Positions 10,123-20,161 of a stretch of DNA of 64,000 bases are shown here, piece by piece (position 1 is the stretch's first letter; every line of letters starts with the position of its first letter). The stretch is from the NCBI RefSeq assembly GCF_000348985.1, contig NC_035922.1, positions 881,604 to 945,603 on the forward strand. The letters run 5' to 3'. Source of the DNA: Huiozyma naganishii CBS 8797. Its lineage: Eukaryota; Ascomycota; Saccharomycetes; Saccharomycetales; Saccharomycetaceae. Below the pieces are notes generated by a model. That model was not told where the DNA came from, ran no database searches, and worked only from the letters and a program-made list of their open reading frames with translations. The position numbers and the translations under genes were made by a program.

Positions 10123-10677
10123 ATGAAATTTACATTAAGCACAGCGTTCATAATCGTCGCCACATCATATTTAACCTCAGCGACTACTGTTGATTTTGAT
10201 GGTGCCCTGGTCACCGCCGCGGGACCGGTTCCCTCGAAAAGCGCCGTCAACGCTCAAGATTTGAACAACGGTTATATTTTGGAACTTCCATCATCAATTA
10301 AGTCTACATACACGCCACTTTCCCTCACGGAGAGTACTACAGGTACAACCAATAGAAATGTTCAGCAAAGTACAATAGCAGGCATTGAGGGTGTTTCTTC
10401 GGCTGGTAGCTCAATTGGGTTAGGTAATCGTGCAGACGTTAGTTCAGTGTCTGTAATCTCTCCTTCCACTAGTCATATTGCAGTATCATATCCATCATCC
10501 ATGATTTCATCGCGTTCCTCCACAAGCTTCATGGAACGTATGTCATCGGCATCTACATCAGCGTCATCAGCGTCCTCCAGTGATAATAATACGCAATCAA
10601 GCAGAGGTGGTTCGAACACCCTCCACGCAACTATATATGGCCATTGTTTATTAATTTTGGCTTCACTTCTCTTATGA
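10123..10677 (+). CDS. small GPI-anchored, Ser/Thr-rich cell wall protein
   Basis: A 184-residue protein. It starts with a signal peptide (MKFTLSTAFIIVATSYLTSA), continues with a Ser/Thr-rich middle (dense Ser from about residue 105 to 160), and ends in a hydrophobic tail (HCLLILASLLL) after small residues, as for a GPI anchor. This is the layout of a secreted, O-mannosylated wall protein. I recognise no catalytic domain. It stands in tandem with a second GPI-type protein and then RIC1. S. cerevisiae has two GPI proteins (YLR042C, 161 aa, and YLR040C/AFB1) beside RIC1, so by position it may correspond to YLR042C. I cannot confirm this from sequence, as such proteins diverge fast. Confidence 0.7.
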   Translation: MKFTLSTAFIIVATSYLTSATTVDFDGALVTAAGPVPSKSAVNAQDLNNGYILELPSSIKSTYTPLSLTESTTGTTNRNVQQSTIAGIEGVSSAGSSIGLGNRADVSSVSVISPSTSHIAVSYPSSMISSRSSTSFMERMSSASTSASSASSSDNNTQSSRGGSNTLHATIYGHCLLILASLLL

Positions 10678-11141
10678 AACGACGTATCAAACAAATGATA
10701 TACACACACTTAATTTTTAATGATGGTTCATGTTAGTTTTAGCACACTTCAAATCTCATAAAAAAGTATATGCACATTATATAGATCCATATACATTCAT
10801 CACCTCCCAACAAAAGAAAAAAATTCTCTCTTCTTTACTGTATCTAGGTCTTCTAGGAGGAAGCAGTAAATGGCTCATTCGGGGATAATTATTTATTGTG
10901 CTATAGCGCTGGTCCGTGCCGTACATCAACCATAAAGAATCATCTTTCACTTCTTACCTCACAAACCATTAGTCGACTAATTAGGCAAAATAATGCCAAA
11001 TGCAAATGGGATAAAACAGATAAAAAGGAGAGGCCAAAAATGACAGATCTAGCCATTCGTTTCAAAATAGTTTGTTCTTAGTTATCTAGTCACTCAATTG
11101 GGCACAGTAAATCAGAAGAAACCGAATATAAAGTTGCATTC
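10678..11141. other. intergenic region between two cell wall genes
   Basis: AT-rich, with no gene visible. The open frame at 10896-11081 is low in information and was not accepted. It probably holds the terminator of the upstream wall gene and the promoter of the next. Confidence 0.5.
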
Positions 11142-11813
11142 ATGAGCATTGTCCACGTCATAGCCTTGTTGTTAGCCTGTCGATGTATAATTACTGTTGG
11201 GGCCGTTGAATCGGTACCAGCTCTCTCAGCAAGGTCAATGGCTGCTGATGTTGACATGCCGTTTTTCACAGCTTTTTTGAACGATTTTGGAAGTAACTTT
11301 CAGGTGTACACGTCATACATGGTTCAAAATGATATCACTCTACCACAAGCGGTGGTAAATTACTACTACCACCTTGCTCCCATGACAACTGACATTGATC
11401 TGAAGAGTGATATAATAAGTCAATTTCCTTTCACAGAGTTCCAAGTTTTTATAACTAAATTCCCATGGTACTCCTCACTGTTATCTGAAGCATCATTGTC
11501 AACAATTTACCTTCCACAGCATTTTATAACGAACGAGCAATCTGAGATCATTTCGAGCACACGTACCTCAAAACGGTTTGCAGCTGTCACTAGTACATCA
11601 GACCCGGCAAAATCAACTTCTCTCACAATAGCTTCAACAAGATCACTTTCCAGTCAAACAACTGCCACCTTGACAAAACAGGGTACTACGTCTTCCAATT
11701 CCAAGACCACTAGTCGATCTAATACCAAATCGAAAAACGGTGTCCCTAAAAAGGCCCCCTCTCTGTTGATAACTCTCCTTGGTTTAGTATCATATTTAGA
11801 TCATTTTATGTAA
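11142..11813 (+). CDS. AFB1: SRP1/TIP1-family GPI cell wall protein, probable a-factor barrier protein
   Basis: A 223-residue secreted protein. It has a signal peptide (hydrophobic stretch VIALLLACRCIITVGAV), then a domain of about 90 residues resembling the seripauperin/Tip1 domain: an FLNDFGSNFQVYTSYMV helix region and a FPWYSSLLSEA segment close to the VPWYSSRLKPA mark of Pau proteins. A Ser/Thr-rich stalk and a hydrophobic tail (LLITLLGLVSYLDHFM) follow, consistent with a GPI anchor. In S. cerevisiae the gene next to RIC1 is YLR040C/AFB1 (224 aa), a GPI wall protein that hinders a-factor. Length, type and position agree, so the symbol rests mainly on synteny. It could instead be a Tir/Dan-type wall protein. 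Confidence 0.65.
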   Translation: MSIVHVIALLLACRCIITVGAVESVPALSARSMAADVDMPFFTAFLNDFGSNFQVYTSYMVQNDITLPQAVVNYYYHLAPMTTDIDLKSDIISQFPFTEFQVFITKFPWYSSLLSEASLSTIYLPQHFITNEQSEIISSTRTSKRFAAVTSTSDPAKSTSLTIASTRSLSSQTTATLTKQGTTSSNSKTTSRSNTKSKNGVPKKAPSLLITLLGLVSYLDHFM

Positions 11814-12036
11814 TCACTTCTATTTAAGAATTCATCAACTGTATCCATTTCCCTCCCTAAAGCTCTATCGACGTACTTGAAATTTCAGTGATGGGCATAT
11901 CGTGGGCAGAGCGATGAGCTTTAACCTAAAAAATTGGTGAGGCAGAAGATAAGAAAAAAAGTAAGTGATCAAAAATTCGAAGTTCGGCAGCTTGTAAAGG
12001 AAAGCACTGACAGAGCACACCGTCGTCACATATAAA

Positions 12037-15000
12037 ATGCAGCTATGGCCTTTTAGTCCACCGCAGCAATTCTCTGTTTCGAAGCGTGCTAGCTCTTTGG
12101 ACGGACTTCCGTTGGATGACAATGAGATTGTCGGGACGTTGACCCTTCCACAATCAAATGTGTTGATCATGGCCACGCCTGCTCGTGCGTTGGTCTATAA
12201 TTTGAAGCCGCTGGCTTTAGTCGCAGTCCACGAAAGAACAGCTTCGTCTATAGAGGAGTTTGGGTTGAATATTTCGCTGCGATCTTCAATGACCTTCGAT
12301 AACCCAATCAACGGACTCGTGTCGAAAAAGGAGACAGAATTCCTGGCGTGGTACAAGGGTAAACTGGTCTTTTATGTGATAACTGCGAATAACTTTTTGC
12401 TCACGTATCAAATACTAAAAAACTCGACACAGATGACGACATTCAAAGAATATGGATTGCCCATCATTGATCCGTCCAACTTTGATGAAGATCTGGAACA
12501 AGATTACGACTATAATGCAGACGATGACACGTTGACCGTGTTTGAAAAGAACAACTCGTCACGGATGATACAGAACGGTTATGTGGCAACAAAAGATAAA
12601 GGATTTCTAGGGTTGTTTTCAACCCACAATGAATTGGCAGCAGAGGAGGTGCCCATAAAAAACTTGGAGTTGAGACTAAAGATTGTATTGAAATTTGATT
12701 TCGATGTTGTTGATATTGTTGGCTTCAAAAAGTTCACTGAAATCGGTGATGGCAGGTACGAAGAGAATCTGATTGTATTATATCCTCATGGGCTTCAGCT
12801 GCTGCGTTTAGTTGACTTTAAACTATCTGATAGCACATTGGTTAAGATCGAAAGAGGTCTTAAGATATGTGTTTGCAATGAAGACATATATGTTGTCGGA
12901 AACGATCCTCAGTCCAATAAAACCTTGATTCATCAATTGGATATTTCCAAATTATCCTCAGAGGCATTTATGTTGTGCGATAATGGACCATTACACTCGA
13001 CCTTTCAAATAAAGAAACAGCTTGTGTTGTGTTATGAGCGAAAGGTTGTTAAATTTGATACTCTCAGCAAATCAGTATGCTTTGAGTTCAATCTACCGTT
13101 TAACAGTCGAGTTTGTAAGCCAATCAATGACGACACCCTGTTGTTCATCAGTGACAAAAACACGCTTCATTTCTACACAACGCTGGGCAACCTTTTGTTT
13201 TTAATTGATCATGACAGTCCGCATAGTTATCCCCACTACAATTATTCGGATTTCACGTCGTTCAGTAACTTTTTAGTTACAACGAGTAAACGCGGTGAGT
13301 TTCAACTTTGGGAACTATGGAAAGAATACTCCCAAACGCACTACGATTTTAGGAATACGAAAGTTTATTTACTAAACAGGGGAAATGATATATTGTTCTA
13401 CTCTCCTCAAAGTGATGCTCCTCTCAGTCACGAGATCTTACCGGTGATAAAGTTACCGCTGAAAAGTTTGAATAACTACATTTCAACCATTCGTATCAAC
13501 GGTAATCTGAAGCTAATGGCATTGTTCATCTCTAACAAGAATTTACTTCTAATCCACAATATGGAGACGAATGTGTGGTTCAATTACTCCAACCTTACGA
13601 TCATAGATATGCATTGGCTAGCAAATAATTACTTGGTCGTTCATCTGAAGCACGAAGATGGGTCACGCACGTTACAGTGTCTGCGAATTCCATTACAGGG
13701 CCTGGAGACCAAAGAACTGTCTGAGTTCGTCATATGGGAGTATTCAGTCCCTGAGAATGAAAGGGTAGTCAGCTTTCATGTCAACACACTCTTCAGATAT
13801 AAACCGCTTAAGATCAAGGGGAAAGAGCCAAGCAAACTGGCGGAACGATACTTCAAGACTGCTGAGATTATTTTGCTGACGGATACACGTCTGCTGGTAT
13901 TTGACGCTATCTCCACAATTGATATCAGTGGGGTTAATTTGTTAAAGAGATTCCACTTGTACATCAAGGTAGAGATACCGAATGACAGTGGACTGGCAGA
14001 TATTGAATGGGCTATGAGTTTCAGAGAGGGCCTATTGATATATGCAGGGGGGAAGATCTTACGGCTTGATAAGATGGACGCTGATGAATGGAACAGTGTC
14101 AAGTTACTGTCCAATGTGGAAAGAATATTAGATGTTCAAAAGGACCAGATTTTTTTGCTTCAAGAAAACCGCTATCTGTATTTTAACATTACCGATCTAT
14201 GGGATAATCAAAATAGCGTATTGGAACGTGGGATTGAGGATGAGGAATACCCTGTTGCTGTTTCGCCCGCTTCTGCGATTTTGCATTCTTTACACTGCAT
14301 CTTTAATAAAGACCATTCAAAGCTTGTGGTGAAACACGAGATTTATCTGGACAAGCTGATACTAGCTAGGATGCAGGTTGGTGCCAGTGTGGATGATATT
14401 ACGACGGAATTCCACAATCTAAAGCATTACAAATTTGCCCTGGAAAAGATCCTCTCATCCAAAATCTTAGAGCATGGTGATTTAACGCAAATCCTGAATC
14501 TGGTAAAGTCATGTCACGGTTCTTTGGACCAATCGCTGAGAAACCCGAACAGCGACATGCTGGAGATTGTCAGCAACTGTTTGCGAAAGATCGAGACCAA
14601 ACACTGGAGAGTTCTTTTTAGCAGTCTCCACATGACGCCGAGAGACTTGCTAGCTTTATGCATAGAGGGAAATGAAGCCAAAATGCTGGGCATTCTGCTG
14701 CTTGTGTTTTTAAACTTCAATGGTGAAGAACTGCTGATCGATTCGAGCTCAGGCAGTAAATGGGCCCCGAACCTAGAAGTGATCGACGAACACTCGCAGG
14801 AGGCAGGGCATGAACAAGAGACCACGAATTCCGAACTGTTAGGTGTCGACAAGATACTGAGTGACGAAGAACTAATGCTACGTGTGCTGAATATCCTTGT
14901 ATCGAGTGCAGCTGGCGCTACTGATCCGAACAGGGCCTCCGAAGCCTGGGACCTGTGTTTCCAGCTGGTACGTTTTCTAAGGGAGCTCGACAAGCAGAAC

Positions 15001-15054
15001 AGTACATCGCTCGTACAAAAGGCTGTTCAGATGTTGCAGCAGCATACCAAATGA
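12037..15054 (+). CDS. RIC1: Ric1, subunit of the Ric1-Rgp1 exchange factor for Ypt6
   Basis: A 1005-residue protein (S. cerevisiae Ric1 has 1056). The start MQLWPFSPPQQF is the typical Ric1 N-terminus. The first two thirds are rich in beta strands, as for WD-type propellers. The C-terminal third (about residue 760 on, from KLILARMQVGASVDDITTEFHNL) is the helical RIC1 domain. With Rgp1 it activates the Rab GTPase Ypt6 at the Golgi for retrograde transport from endosomes. COX12 follows 346 bp downstream on the same strand and the AFB1-like gene precedes it, as in S. cerevisiae YLR040C-YLR039C-YLR038C. No break or frameshift is seen. Confidence 0.93.
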   Translation: MQLWPFSPPQQFSVSKRASSLDGLPLDDNEIVGTLTLPQSNVLIMATPARALVYNLKPLALVAVHERTASSIEEFGLNISLRSSMTFDNPINGLVSKKETEFLAWYKGKLVFYVITANNFLLTYQILKNSTQMTTFKEYGLPIIDPSNFDEDLEQDYDYNADDDTLTVFEKNNSSRMIQNGYVATKDKGFLGLFSTHNELAAEEVPIKNLELRLKIVLKFDFDVVDIVGFKKFTEIGDGRYEENLIVLYPHGLQLLRLVDFKLSDSTLVKIERGLKICVCNEDIYVVGNDPQSNKTLIHQLDISKLSSEAFMLCDNGPLHSTFQIKKQLVLCYERKVVKFDTLSKSVCFEFNLPFNSRVCKPINDDTLLFISDKNTLHFYTTLGNLLFLIDHDSPHSYPHYNYSDFTSFSNFLVTTSKRGEFQLWELWKEYSQTHYDFRNTKVYLLNRGNDILFYSPQSDAPLSHEILPVIKLPLKSLNNYISTIRINGNLKLMALFISNKNLLLIHNMETNVWFNYSNLTIIDMHWLANNYLVVHLKHEDGSRTLQCLRIPLQGLETKELSEFVIWEYSVPENERVVSFHVNTLFRYKPLKIKGKEPSKLAERYFKTAEIILLTDTRLLVFDAISTIDISGVNLLKRFHLYIKVEIPNDSGLADIEWAMSFREGLLIYAGGKILRLDKMDADEWNSVKLLSNVERILDVQKDQIFLLQENRYLYFNITDLWDNQNSVLERGIEDEEYPVAVSPASAILHSLHCIFNKDHSKLVVKHEIYLDKLILARMQVGASVDDITTEFHNLKHYKFALEKILSSKILEHGDLTQILNLVKSCHGSLDQSLRNPNSDMLEIVSNCLRKIETKHWRVLFSSLHMTPRDLLALCIEGNEAKMLGILLLVFLNFNGEELLIDSSSGSKWAPNLEVIDEHSQEAGHEQETTNSELLGVDKILSDEELMLRVLNILVSSAAGATDPNRASEAWDLCFQLVRFLRELDKQNSTSLVQKAVQMLQQHTK

Positions 15055-15400
15055 GCAGAACCGCGCGCTCTACATTGCATATAGTATGTGTGTGTATAAA
15101 AGACTGCTGTGGGTCGTCTCAGCAGAGCTTCAGCAGCTGGTATTCGCAAACGCTTCGAATCCCCCCTCCCGACCAATCAACTTCCACCTTCAACTTTTTT
15201 TAATGCGTGAATGGTAGGTCGAGGCTGTAAGATCCGATACGCTGCAAAAAAAAATATAATAAGAGGAAAATTCAAGGAGGGTTCGGTAATGTGGGATGCA
15301 GAGAATCGCAGACTCCTGTTGGCGGATACGCGATTGGTAATATATACGTATATTCATTAGTGTTCACTACTGCAACGGGCATCAATTTATTATATCTGAT
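15055..15400. other. intergenic region RIC1-COX12
   Basis: About 350 bp with the RIC1 3' end and COX12 promoter. No gene and no clear HAP (CCAAT) site were recognised, apart from a CCAAT in GACCAATCAA at about 15171-15180. Confidence 0.45.
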
Positions 15401-15694
15401 ATGAGTGAGGAGATAAAACCAACGTCTGAGGTTCCAGCAGCGGAGACCGCTGCTCCGGAGAACCCACTGCATACTGTAGGGTTCGATGCTAGGTTCCCGC
15501 AACAGAACCAAACAAAGCACTGCTGGCAGTCGTATGTGGACTACCACAAGTGTATCAATTTGAAAGGTGAGGATTTTGCTCCCTGTAAGGTGTTTTGGAG
15601 AACATATTCTTCGCTTTGTCCTGTGGATTGGGTGGAAAAATGGGATGAACAACGAGAGAAGGGTATTTTCCCTGGTAATGTTAATGTTGAATGA
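15401..15694 (+). CDS. COX12: cytochrome c oxidase subunit VIb
   Basis: A 97-residue intermembrane-space subunit of respiratory complex IV, slightly longer than the S. cerevisiae protein (83) because of an acidic N-terminus. The core HTVGFDARFPQQNQTKHCWQ is nearly invariant in yeasts. The cysteines form the CX9C/CX10C pair of this family (CWQSYVDYHKC; CKVFWRTYSSLC), oxidised by the Mia40 pathway after import. Subunit VIb sits on the outer face of the enzyme and contacts cytochrome c. The tandem order with RIC1 is conserved. Confidence 0.97.
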   Translation: MSEEIKPTSEVPAAETAAPENPLHTVGFDARFPQQNQTKHCWQSYVDYHKCINLKGEDFAPCKVFWRTYSSLCPVDWVEKWDEQREKGIFPGNVNVE

Positions 15695-17486
15695 TTTTCT
15701 GGTGTACGGTTTCGATGAATGGAAGATAGCAAGTACCTTTCTTATAAGTGAGGAAATTGCGCTATGTATTTGTCTACCAGTGCTTTTTATTTATCTCGGT
15801 TAACTTTATATTCTTTCTCAGCTATGCTTAGATATTGAATGAAAAGTGTGTAAAGTAAAATGTTTAATGCATTCAGGAAGTTGTTGAATAGGGTCTTGTT
15901 CGCCGTGGCTATTCATTGTAGTAGAGTAAAGAGACGTTTTAGTTCCGGTATGACTTCTGGTGTATACTTGATATATAAGTATATGGTTCGATGATCTTTT
16001 CTATATTGTCACAGATAGAAGGATCAATTCATTCGATGTAGTTAGGCTTCATATACGTGAGAATTTGCACAGAGTCAATGATGTGGCTCTTCAATTTTCT
16101 CACTGTGGTGGATAATTTCACACTTGTGGCATCATTATTTGTCTTGTTAACATTTGTGTCTTTTATCAAGTGTGTGTCCTGTTTATGCCTATGATGATAT
16201 CTTATCACCCTTATCATATTCATTTTCTATATCCAGCAGAAGTCCTATGGCAAGCAAGAGCCCTTCGATTTTGATGATAGTGTTGGAATTCCGCAGATGA
16301 ATACAGAAATGCGGTAAGAAGTAAAATTAGAGACGCTACAATTGAGGTAGTGGTCTCGCCAGCTGTCATTCACGCGTTTTTACTCAGATTCGGTAGTAAC
16401 GCGTAAAATGAAAGCTAACACAAGCCAAAACATTTCCTCTTTGGTTAGGAATAGCCGAATAGGAAAAGTTTTGCATCGTGGACGAAGTAGTTTATTCATC
16501 TCAGAATTAACCATATAAAAGCACACGATATAGCTCGTTTCTCTCGAAGAATTTTAGCGAGATTAATATTTAATTTTATATTTTATTTAGAGGTTTCTTT
16601 CTCACTACGGTGAGGGCAAGAATTCTTATAATACAGGTTAAACAACTACATCCTGAGATGTCTTGGTCCAGAGAAACAACCAACAACAAGCTAAGATCCT
16701 TCGAGAGCTTCGATCAGATAGCACAGGTAATGTTGACTGAGTCGATCGGATACTTTTTGTTTATTTTTTAGGATTAACAAACAACTGTTTTAATTTTTAA
16801 AAGCAGAAACTGTTGAAACTACATAAATATTAAGGCACACTTGTGTGTATAATTATTCTTTCCTTATAATAAACTAGGTTAGTACAGCGCTGCACACAAA
16901 AGCGTACTCACCCTGAACTATGCATTGACATTTTGACCGATATTTGGGAAAGTTATTCAAATACATTGGCCCAAAGCGATGTCGTTATCCGTATTTTTGC
17001 TATATCGACTGACAAGTTTTTTTTTTGTATTAACTAACGCAATTACAGTGTGACAATTCTAGAATTGAAGAGCTCAATATCTAATTGCTTACCGAAAGGC
17101 TTTAGTGAACATGATTCAATCACATTATCTGCATTTTTTAAAGGTTAAATATTTCAGTTCTTACGTTTGCTTTGAGAGACATGCTTATTTTGTGAAGAGT
17201 ACCTTTGAGGTGTATTACTACTACTGTTAATGACAGATTCACCCAGCATCTTTCAACCTTTCTTCATACTGAAAGCGATCAGACTACCTTATAAATACAC
17301 CTTTTTAGGTGTCTTTCTAGAGAGATATATTTAAACAAAGGTTTTTTAATGGATTGCATTTACATTTTAAGTCCGTAATTAGAAACGATTAAAAAAGTAG
17401 ACAGTTTCAAGTTTATAGTACAGTACACAAGCCAAAATACATTTTTATAGAGAAAACAAGAAAATATTCAAGTTTTTGTATTAATA
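15695..17486. other. AT-rich intergenic region COX12 to tRNA-Ala
   Basis: About 1.8 kb without a convincing gene. The small minus-strand frame at 16029-16223 has no recognisable features. A candidate solo LTR lies at 16281-16716, in keeping with the habit of Ty elements to insert upstream of tRNA genes. The rest is AT-rich and unremarkable. Confidence 0.5.
16281..16716. mobile_element. candidate solo LTR of a Ty1/copia-like element
   Basis: The 436-bp stretch begins TGTTGGAATTCC, like Ty1-type LTRs (TGTTGGAATA), ends in CA, and is flanked by the same 5 bp (GATAG at 16276-16280 and 16717-16721), as expected of a target-site duplication. It holds a TATA-like ATATAAAAG near 16513. It lies within 800 bp upstream of a tRNA gene. 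There is no internal element sequence and the ends are not a full inverted repeat, so this may be chance. Confidence 0.3.
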
Positions 17487-17559
17487 GGGCACATGGCGCA
17501 GTTGGTAGCGCGCTTCCTTTGCATGGAAGAGGTCATTGGTTCGATTCCTATTGTGTCCA
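17487..17559 (+). tRNA. tRNA-Ala(UGC)
   Basis: A 73-nt cloverleaf. The acceptor GGGCACA pairs with TGTGTCC (one G-T). The D-arm has GCGC pairing GCGC, the anticodon stem CTTCC pairs GGAAG, and the loop TTTGCAT carries anticodon TGC. The A box (TGGCGCAGTTGG) and B box (GGTTCGATTCC) match the Pol III consensus, and a T-run follows at about 17568-17573. No CCA is encoded and there is no intron. Odd points: the T-stem has a T-T mismatch (ATTGG/CCTAT), and loop positions 32 and 38 are both T. It is probably functional but a degenerating copy is possible. Confidence 0.88.
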
Positions 17560-17937
17560 TTTACTTTTTTGTCTTTTCTCGTACTAGACCTGTCTTTTTG
17601 CTAGCTGAACGGCGACACCGTTGTCATACGTCCAAGTTCTCTTTCTTAACCATTTCCCACTTTAGATTCATATTTTTATTTTGGATTATGACACAGAAAT
17701 CAATACTATTCTCTTTGCGCAGTGGCCAAAAAATTACACCTCTCCACCTTTCGATTATCTAGCGGTACAGTCGAAGCTTCACGCTAAAACTACTCCCTTC
17801 AGCTAACGGTACCTGATTAGCGATTGGTAACTTCTCCATAACTAAATGATATAGAAATAACTTACTTTTTTTTTGATGACCTAAATTCAGCTCGATGGGT
17901 AACGAATTAAAGGGACTGTGCCTCGAACTACATCGGG
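17560..17937. other. intergenic region tRNA-Ala to MLH2
   Basis: Holds the tRNA terminator T-run and the MLH2 promoter. The open frame that runs through the tRNA (17493-17762) is a chance frame. Confidence 0.5.
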
Positions 17938-20055
17938 ATGGCCATTAAAGAGATCCTTCAAAATGATCAACAGAAAATCGTGGCCAGTGCCTTGATATTC
18001 AGTCCCATATCCGCTGTCAAAGAGCTGATAGATAATAGCATTGACGCGGAGGCAAAAAATATATACATTGATATTGATTCGGTATCAGGGGGATGCGATT
18101 TTATAAGTGTCAGGGATGATGGAACAGGTGTACCTATTCCAGTTAGACCAATGATGTGCTTGAATCATACTACATCGAAAATTAATACGCTGCAAGACCT
18201 GTCTACGTTGACATCGTTAGGATTTAGAGGAGAGGCATTGTTTTTGCTAAGTAGTCTGGCGGTACAGGGGGGTTCTCTACAAATTACGACCAGGTCCGCA
18301 GAGGAAAGAATAGCTGATAGCTGGTACGTTGGCAAGGAAGGACACATGAATACCAGTACTCGAGTGAAAACGCCTGCTCCAATAGGAACATCCGTGATAA
18401 TTAGAAACCTTTTGAGTGGGCTAAAGGTACGGCGCATGGCGTATGCATCGCGGGCGAGTAAAGCCATCGAAGATATCAAACAGCTCTTAACCAACTATTC
18501 CTTGATTTTCCGCAGAGTGCGATTTAGCCTCTCATTAATCTCACTTTCCAAGAGGAATGGCTTTATCTCCAACAAAGAACTCCAACAGTCGTTGAGTGCG
18601 GATATTGCTCGAGCAAGAACTTTGTCTGCTGTTGCAAAGCTTCGAAAACCGGTGCAATCAAATTTCATTGTCCGGGAAAATCTCAAAATCAGTGAAACCC
18701 TCCAACTCGAGCTGATTTTGCCGAAAATGATCCCTAATTCAGAAGTTATCAACGTAAAGAAACTTCATAAAATTTTGTCCGTAAACAATCGAGCGATGTC
18801 ACCACGATTGGAGATGGGTCGTTCAGTAGATAATTTACTGAACGGCATATATCGTGAGTTTTCCTTACTGAAACCAACTGTGTGGTTCATCAACATCAAG
18901 TGTCCCATGAAGATGTTGGATGTAAACATCGAACCTGGTAAAGACGATGTTCTTTTAAATGATTTTGATTCGGCACTGGTAACTATACGCAGTGTAATAA
19001 AAGAGTTGCTAAGTGCTGAACTCGATATAGAAATGAGCAACCCCCCCCCAAAATTGATACCTTCTAGAGTTAGCTCGGATATTGAGCCAACAAATGCCCA
19101 TGAATACCAAAGTCCAGATCATGCTATCCTGAGAAATAATGATGATAGAAGAGAGATTACGCCTAGATCGAATCTTCTTCTAGAGGACGACACTGAACCG
19201 TTGCTGGAGGCAAACACAACTCTCTTTGATGACACGAATAAGGAACCCCTGTTAGCTTCGGAAGGAGATCATGGACTAGAAGATGAGGACCCCAGCTATG
19301 GAGACGATCTACAACTAAGGAAACACAATCCCGGTACATCTGCCGGTTCTATTGGATCAAGCGACGGAACCTGGCAGCACACTTATTACGATGAACTTCC
19401 AGCCACCAGTCAACCTAGTAGGCCAAGCTCAAATGGATTACCGTCGTTTCTAACACACGGATACGAGAAATCTGATGAAACAAACGATGACGTGGAATTA
19501 TCGAAAGATTTGAGCGTCTCCAATCCGTTCACTCTAACAAAGATGAGAACGAGCAATGCAAGCCGATTACCAGACGGTGTGAAGAAGAAGGCACAAAGTT
19601 CATGGACATCATTCGACAACTTAAAGAATTCTAACCTACAGGAAGCTACCGAACATAAAGCAGTGTCAATTACCGATAAGAAGATGGAAACGGTGCGTAA
19701 CAGTCACTCTAATAACATGTCACAGGTTAATTTGAGTAGGAAAAGGGCGTTGCCAGCACAATCTGAACCCGTCATAACTGGAAATGTAAAAAATCGGCGT
19801 AAAGGTTCGAGACATTTAACAATGTTTTCTGAATACACAAATAGCTACTCGATTTATATCGATTACGTGCCCAGGGGCAGCGTAATCTCCGAACTCAAGG
19901 ATTTCACTCAAGAACAACCCCGCATAGGGATACATCTATCGAACAATATACTGGGATTTCTCAAAGAAAAATCTAAGGTGGAAGATGCAGTGCAGCTTGA
20001 ACACTTGACAGAGACCAACGAGGGCTGGCACCGGCTCTCCACCGGAAATCTCTAA
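17938..20055 (+). CDS. MLH2: MutL-homologue mismatch repair protein Mlh2
   Basis: A 705-residue MutL homologue (S. cerevisiae Mlh2 has 695). The N-terminal GHKL ATPase shows its motifs: ELIDNSIDA (about 29-37), DDGTG (about 61), TSKIN and LGFRGEAL (about 79-100). The middle (about 370-620) is acidic and low-complexity, and the short C-terminal part would form the Mlh1-binding dimer domain. No DQHA(X)2E endonuclease motif is visible, as expected for Mlh2 and unlike Pms1 or Mlh3. Mlh1-Mlh2 limits gene conversion tract length in meiosis and helps repair some frameshifts. The MLH2-SMF3 order matches YLR035C-YLR034C. Confidence 0.92.
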   Translation: MAIKEILQNDQQKIVASALIFSPISAVKELIDNSIDAEAKNIYIDIDSVSGGCDFISVRDDGTGVPIPVRPMMCLNHTTSKINTLQDLSTLTSLGFRGEALFLLSSLAVQGGSLQITTRSAEERIADSWYVGKEGHMNTSTRVKTPAPIGTSVIIRNLLSGLKVRRMAYASRASKAIEDIKQLLTNYSLIFRRVRFSLSLISLSKRNGFISNKELQQSLSADIARARTLSAVAKLRKPVQSNFIVRENLKISETLQLELILPKMIPNSEVINVKKLHKILSVNNRAMSPRLEMGRSVDNLLNGIYREFSLLKPTVWFINIKCPMKMLDVNIEPGKDDVLLNDFDSALVTIRSVIKELLSAELDIEMSNPPPKLIPSRVSSDIEPTNAHEYQSPDHAILRNNDDRREITPRSNLLLEDDTEPLLEANTTLFDDTNKEPLLASEGDHGLEDEDPSYGDDLQLRKHNPGTSAGSIGSSDGTWQHTYYDELPATSQPSRPSSNGLPSFLTHGYEKSDETNDDVELSKDLSVSNPFTLTKMRTSNASRLPDGVKKKAQSSWTSFDNLKNSNLQEATEHKAVSITDKKMETVRNSHSNNMSQVNLSRKRALPAQSEPVITGNVKNRRKGSRHLTMFSEYTNSYSIYIDYVPRGSVISELKDFTQEQPRIGIHLSNNILGFLKEKSKVEDAVQLEHLTETNEGWHRLSTGNL

Positions 20056-20161
20056 CCATCGGGAGCTCGTAGCGAAACAATAAAGGAACACAAAAGAGAA
20101 AGAAAAAGAAGCAGGAACCAGTTGATAGAGAATGAGCCCCGTTGCCGGGACAACAGAACTT

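Noticed and set aside
17493..17762. Plus-strand frame of 89 codons
   Set aside because: Its first 67 nt are inside the tRNA-Ala gene; the rest has no coding character.
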